Below are positions 62,135 to 64,000 of a DNA stretch of 64,000 bases, piece after piece. The stretch comes from Gallionella sp. (GTDB taxonomy: Bacteria; Pseudomonadota; Gammaproteobacteria; Burkholderiales; Gallionellaceae): assembly GCA_023259035.1 (NCBI GenBank), contig JAHFRA010000001.1, forward strand, positions 62,001 to 126,000, in the 5' to 3' direction. The position numbers and the translations under genes are program-made. The notes below the pieces were generated by a model. It had not been told where the DNA came from. It worked only from the letters and a program-made list of their open reading frames with translations, and did not search any database. The first letter of the stretch is position 1. Every line of letters begins with the position of its first letter.

Positions 62135-64000
62135 TTGTCGGCCGGTTTCACCTTGAACGTCGCACCGGTGGAACGCCCGAAGATGCGGCGTTCATACATC
62201 GCTTCGCCGTAAGCCGCAGGTACGACAAACTCGCCGACATTGGTCGCCCGCGCCTTATACGTGACCTCGGTCATCTGGTTGTTCACCGCCCCATAAAAAA
62301 TCACGCGGTCTTCACGAATATCAGCGTACTCGATATTCCAGGTACTACGCCCGCCCAAACGTCTGCGCCAGATCGGCATGTCGGCGGCATCGCCGTCCGA
62401 TGGCGCAGTCAGCACCGTTTCCATACCGCCCGGCAACACATCCACCAAGGCCACTTGCGACACTTGGGGGCGGTCGGTCGAACGCACGCGCACGCGCACC
62501 GTGAGCTCATCGCCGACTTGCGCTTCGCTGACCACATTGCCTTTTGCATCGAGGAATTCGTGGATGATCTCCATGCCTTTGTTCAACGCTTCCTTGGGCA
62601 CATTCCGCTCATAGCCCGATTCCGCCCAGGCATAGAACAGCGGCAACTCCCCGCCGTTATTGAGCTTAAGCTTGTCCGTGTCGGCTGGCACGGCGAGATT
62701 CGCCAAAGTGAGTTGCGCCGGCAAGGCCAATGCCTTCGCCAAGCCCGCTTTGTCTATGGCGCTCATGGCGACATTGTCCGCCGCCGACAGGCTGGCCGCT
62801 TTCGCATACGCATCCACTGCCAGCAACACTCTTGCCGCCGACAAACTCTGGTAATAGTTGTCGCGTATGGCATTGCCCAGCCGTACCCAGAAATCCATGG
62901 GCAGGCTCTTGATCTGCGCGGGAAAATGCATGGACAACAATTGCATGACGGAGGCATGATGCACCAGAGGGTCGTAATAGTAATTCCAGTACCAACCCTT
63001 CCATGGATCGGTGTTGGTGAGCAGATCCTGCAACGCGGGTTGCAACAATTCCTGCGCGATCTTCTCCTGCTTCAACATCTGGAAACTCGCCGCCAGATGC
63101 ACCGCACCCAGATCACGGCGCAACGAGGCGCGTTCATTGTCGTTGCGCGCATTGGCGGCACGGGTGCGCAGATTCTCATGCAGATTGTTCAACGCAGCCG
63201 AAACCACGATGCCCTGGCGAGTCAGTAAATACGCGGCTTGCGCTTGGACACGCCAGTTGTAATCGGAAGGTGAGGCTTCGGCGATGCGCAACTGCAAATA
63301 AGTGTTGGCGCGTTGCAGCAAGTCATTCGGCACGGCGAGCTTGCGGTCTTTGGCTTCGACCAACAGACTCACCACATAAGTCGTGGCGAACAGATCGGGC
63401 GAATTCCCAGGCCACATGGCGATGCCTCCGTCACTGCCTTGCCGCGCCCGCACTTGCGTGAGGTAACGCTCAAAAGTTTTGCGCGGATCGACCGCTGGCG
63501 TACCGGAAGACTGTTTGATCTTGCCAAGTTTCTCGGCGATGTCAGGCTGGCTCGCCAACACCACGGCGGGGAAAGTCTGGCTGGTGATCTGCTCGGTGCA
63601 ACCGTGCGGATACGCCTCAAGATACTGGATCAAGCCTGCGGTGAATGCCCAGGGCGAGCTGGACAAAGTGGCTTCGCTGCGCTTGAAGTTGGGATACATG
63701 TCCGCTTGCGTGGCGAGTACTGCGTCGCCCCTGAACATACCAGTCTGCACCAGCGTGACGAAGCTGGAAGCGGGACGCACGCTGACATCGGTGGACAGCC
63801 GCACTTGTGTATCCTTGGCCGCGTCCTTGACCTGCGCGTCGAACACCACGCTGGCCGAACCCAGTTGCGCCTGCGCGCCCGCCTTGGCCTTCACGCGGAA
63901 TGTCGTGCTGCCCTCGGAACGCTCGGTGATCTTCAAGGTCTGCGTCGCATCGCCCACCACTTCCAATCCGGGCGAGACTTTGAGCGACAGGGTTATCGGC
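62131..64000 (-). CDS. Bacterial alpha-2-macroglobulin (partial, 5' end outside window)
   Basis: At least 622 residues; the frame is open to the right edge (the first in-frame codons read PITLSLKVSPGLEVVGDA). The thioester motif GCTEQ lies in LEAYPHGCTEQITSQTFPAV, so it can covalently trap proteases. The helical thioester domain and C-terminal receptor-like domain are present (FMKTYVVSLLVEAK-like helices; KVKPADK end). Such proteins are lipoproteins of 1500-1900 residues, so about two thirds is missing. It is upstream of pbpC, as in E. coli yfhM-pbpC. Confidence 0.95.
   Translation of the reverse strand, partial: PITLSLKVSPGLEVVGDATQTLKITERSEGSTTFRVKAKAGAQAQLGSASVVFDAQVKDAAKDTQVRLSTDVSVRPASSFVTLVQTGMFRGDAVLATQADMYPNFKRSEATLSSSPWAFTAGLIQYLEAYPHGCTEQITSQTFPAVVLASQPDIAEKLGKIKQSSGTPAVDPRKTFERYLTQVRARQGSDGGIAMWPGNSPDLFATTYVVSLLVEAKDRKLAVPNDLLQRANTYLQLRIAEASPSDYNWRVQAQAAYLLTRQGIVVSAALNNLHENLRTRAANARNDNERASLRRDLGAVHLAASFQMLKQEKIAQELLQPALQDLLTNTDPWKGWYWNYYYDPLVHHASVMQLLSMHFPAQIKSLPMDFWVRLGNAIRDNYYQSLSAARVLLAVDAYAKAASLSAADNVAMSAIDKAGLAKALALPAQLTLANLAVPADTDKLKLNNGGELPLFYAWAESGYERNVPKEALNKGMEIIHEFLDAKGNVVSEAQVGDELTVRVRVRSTDRPQVSQVALVDVLPGGMETVLTAPSDGDAADMPIWRRRLGGRSTWNIEYADIREDRVIFYGAVNNQMTEVTYKARATNVGEFVVPAAYGEAMYERRIFGRSTGATFKVKPADK

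Noticed and set aside
61762-63228. Long plus-strand frame opposite pbpC and the alpha-2-macroglobulin gene
   Set aside because: It spans the junction of two well-supported minus-strand genes and shows no recognisable domain.

Overview
The window looks like a chromosomal segment of a betaproteobacterium, most likely in the Nitrosomonadales/Gallionellales neighbourhood. This is inferred from the tig-clpP-clpX-lon-hupB block, the System I cytochrome c maturation operon, the gspG/H/I/J/K/L/M/N/D order, moderately high GC, and short dispersed repeats typical of such genomes. No rRNA or species marker is present, so the placement is tentative.

Layout. (1) 1-11.4 kb, minus strand: a type II secretion operon gspG-gspH-(about 4 kb of cargo)-gspI-J-K-L-M-N-D, with gspD running off the left edge. 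The cargo holds a secreted beta-domain protein, an exported Ig-like/M15-peptidase gene split by an apparent one-base frameshift, a PemIK/MazEF-type toxin-antitoxin pair flanked by a diverged direct repeat, and a mobile-looking 128 bp inverted-repeat element. (2) 11.5-16.7 kb, minus: tilS and accA, a fused MscS channel/cyclic-nucleotide sensor, and an RpfE-like protein; tilS and the RpfE-like gene carry in-frame dispersed repeats. (3) 16.8-20.5 kb, plus: a RelB/ParE-type pair, a WYL regulator, a DUF1186/SEC-C protein, a HIRAN gene broken by repeat insertion, and an orphan DUF433 antitoxin. (4) 20.5-30.6 kb, plus: a type I-C-like CRISPR-Cas locus. The effector block is cas5-cas8c-cas7-cas3, with a good candidate internal start for Cas11. 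Then come a HicB-like gene with a vestigial HicA and an opposite-strand ParE/antitoxin pair, then cas4-cas1-cas2, a leader, and an array of 15 repeats and 14 spacers with a truncated 16th repeat at the distal end. (5) 30.7-36.9 kb, plus: lolC-lolD, a heme-sensor-like GGDEF/EAL protein, and two small lipoproteins behind a perfect CRP-type palindrome. (6) 37-45.8 kb, minus: ccmA-B-C-D-E-F-G-H-I followed by a TrpB2-type tryptophan synthase. A 269 bp insertion separates ccmC from ccmD. (7) 45.9-55.1 kb: fabI (plus), then on the minus strand tig-clpP-clpX-lon-hupB-tRNA-Val-tRNA-Asp and ppiD, the envelope and cytoplasmic protein quality-control block. (8) 55.4-64 kb, minus: class I fumarase, a Rep-type helicase, and the pbpC/alpha-2-macroglobulin pair, the latter running off the right edge; one small plus-strand ORF lies between.

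The strongest themes are an intact-looking type I-C-like CRISPR system with toxin-antitoxin genes between its interference and adaptation halves, and unusually heavy invasion by short palindromic repeats. Those repeats have entered coding sequences in frame (gspL, tilS, RpfE-like), broken a HIRAN gene, and split both the gsp and ccm operons.
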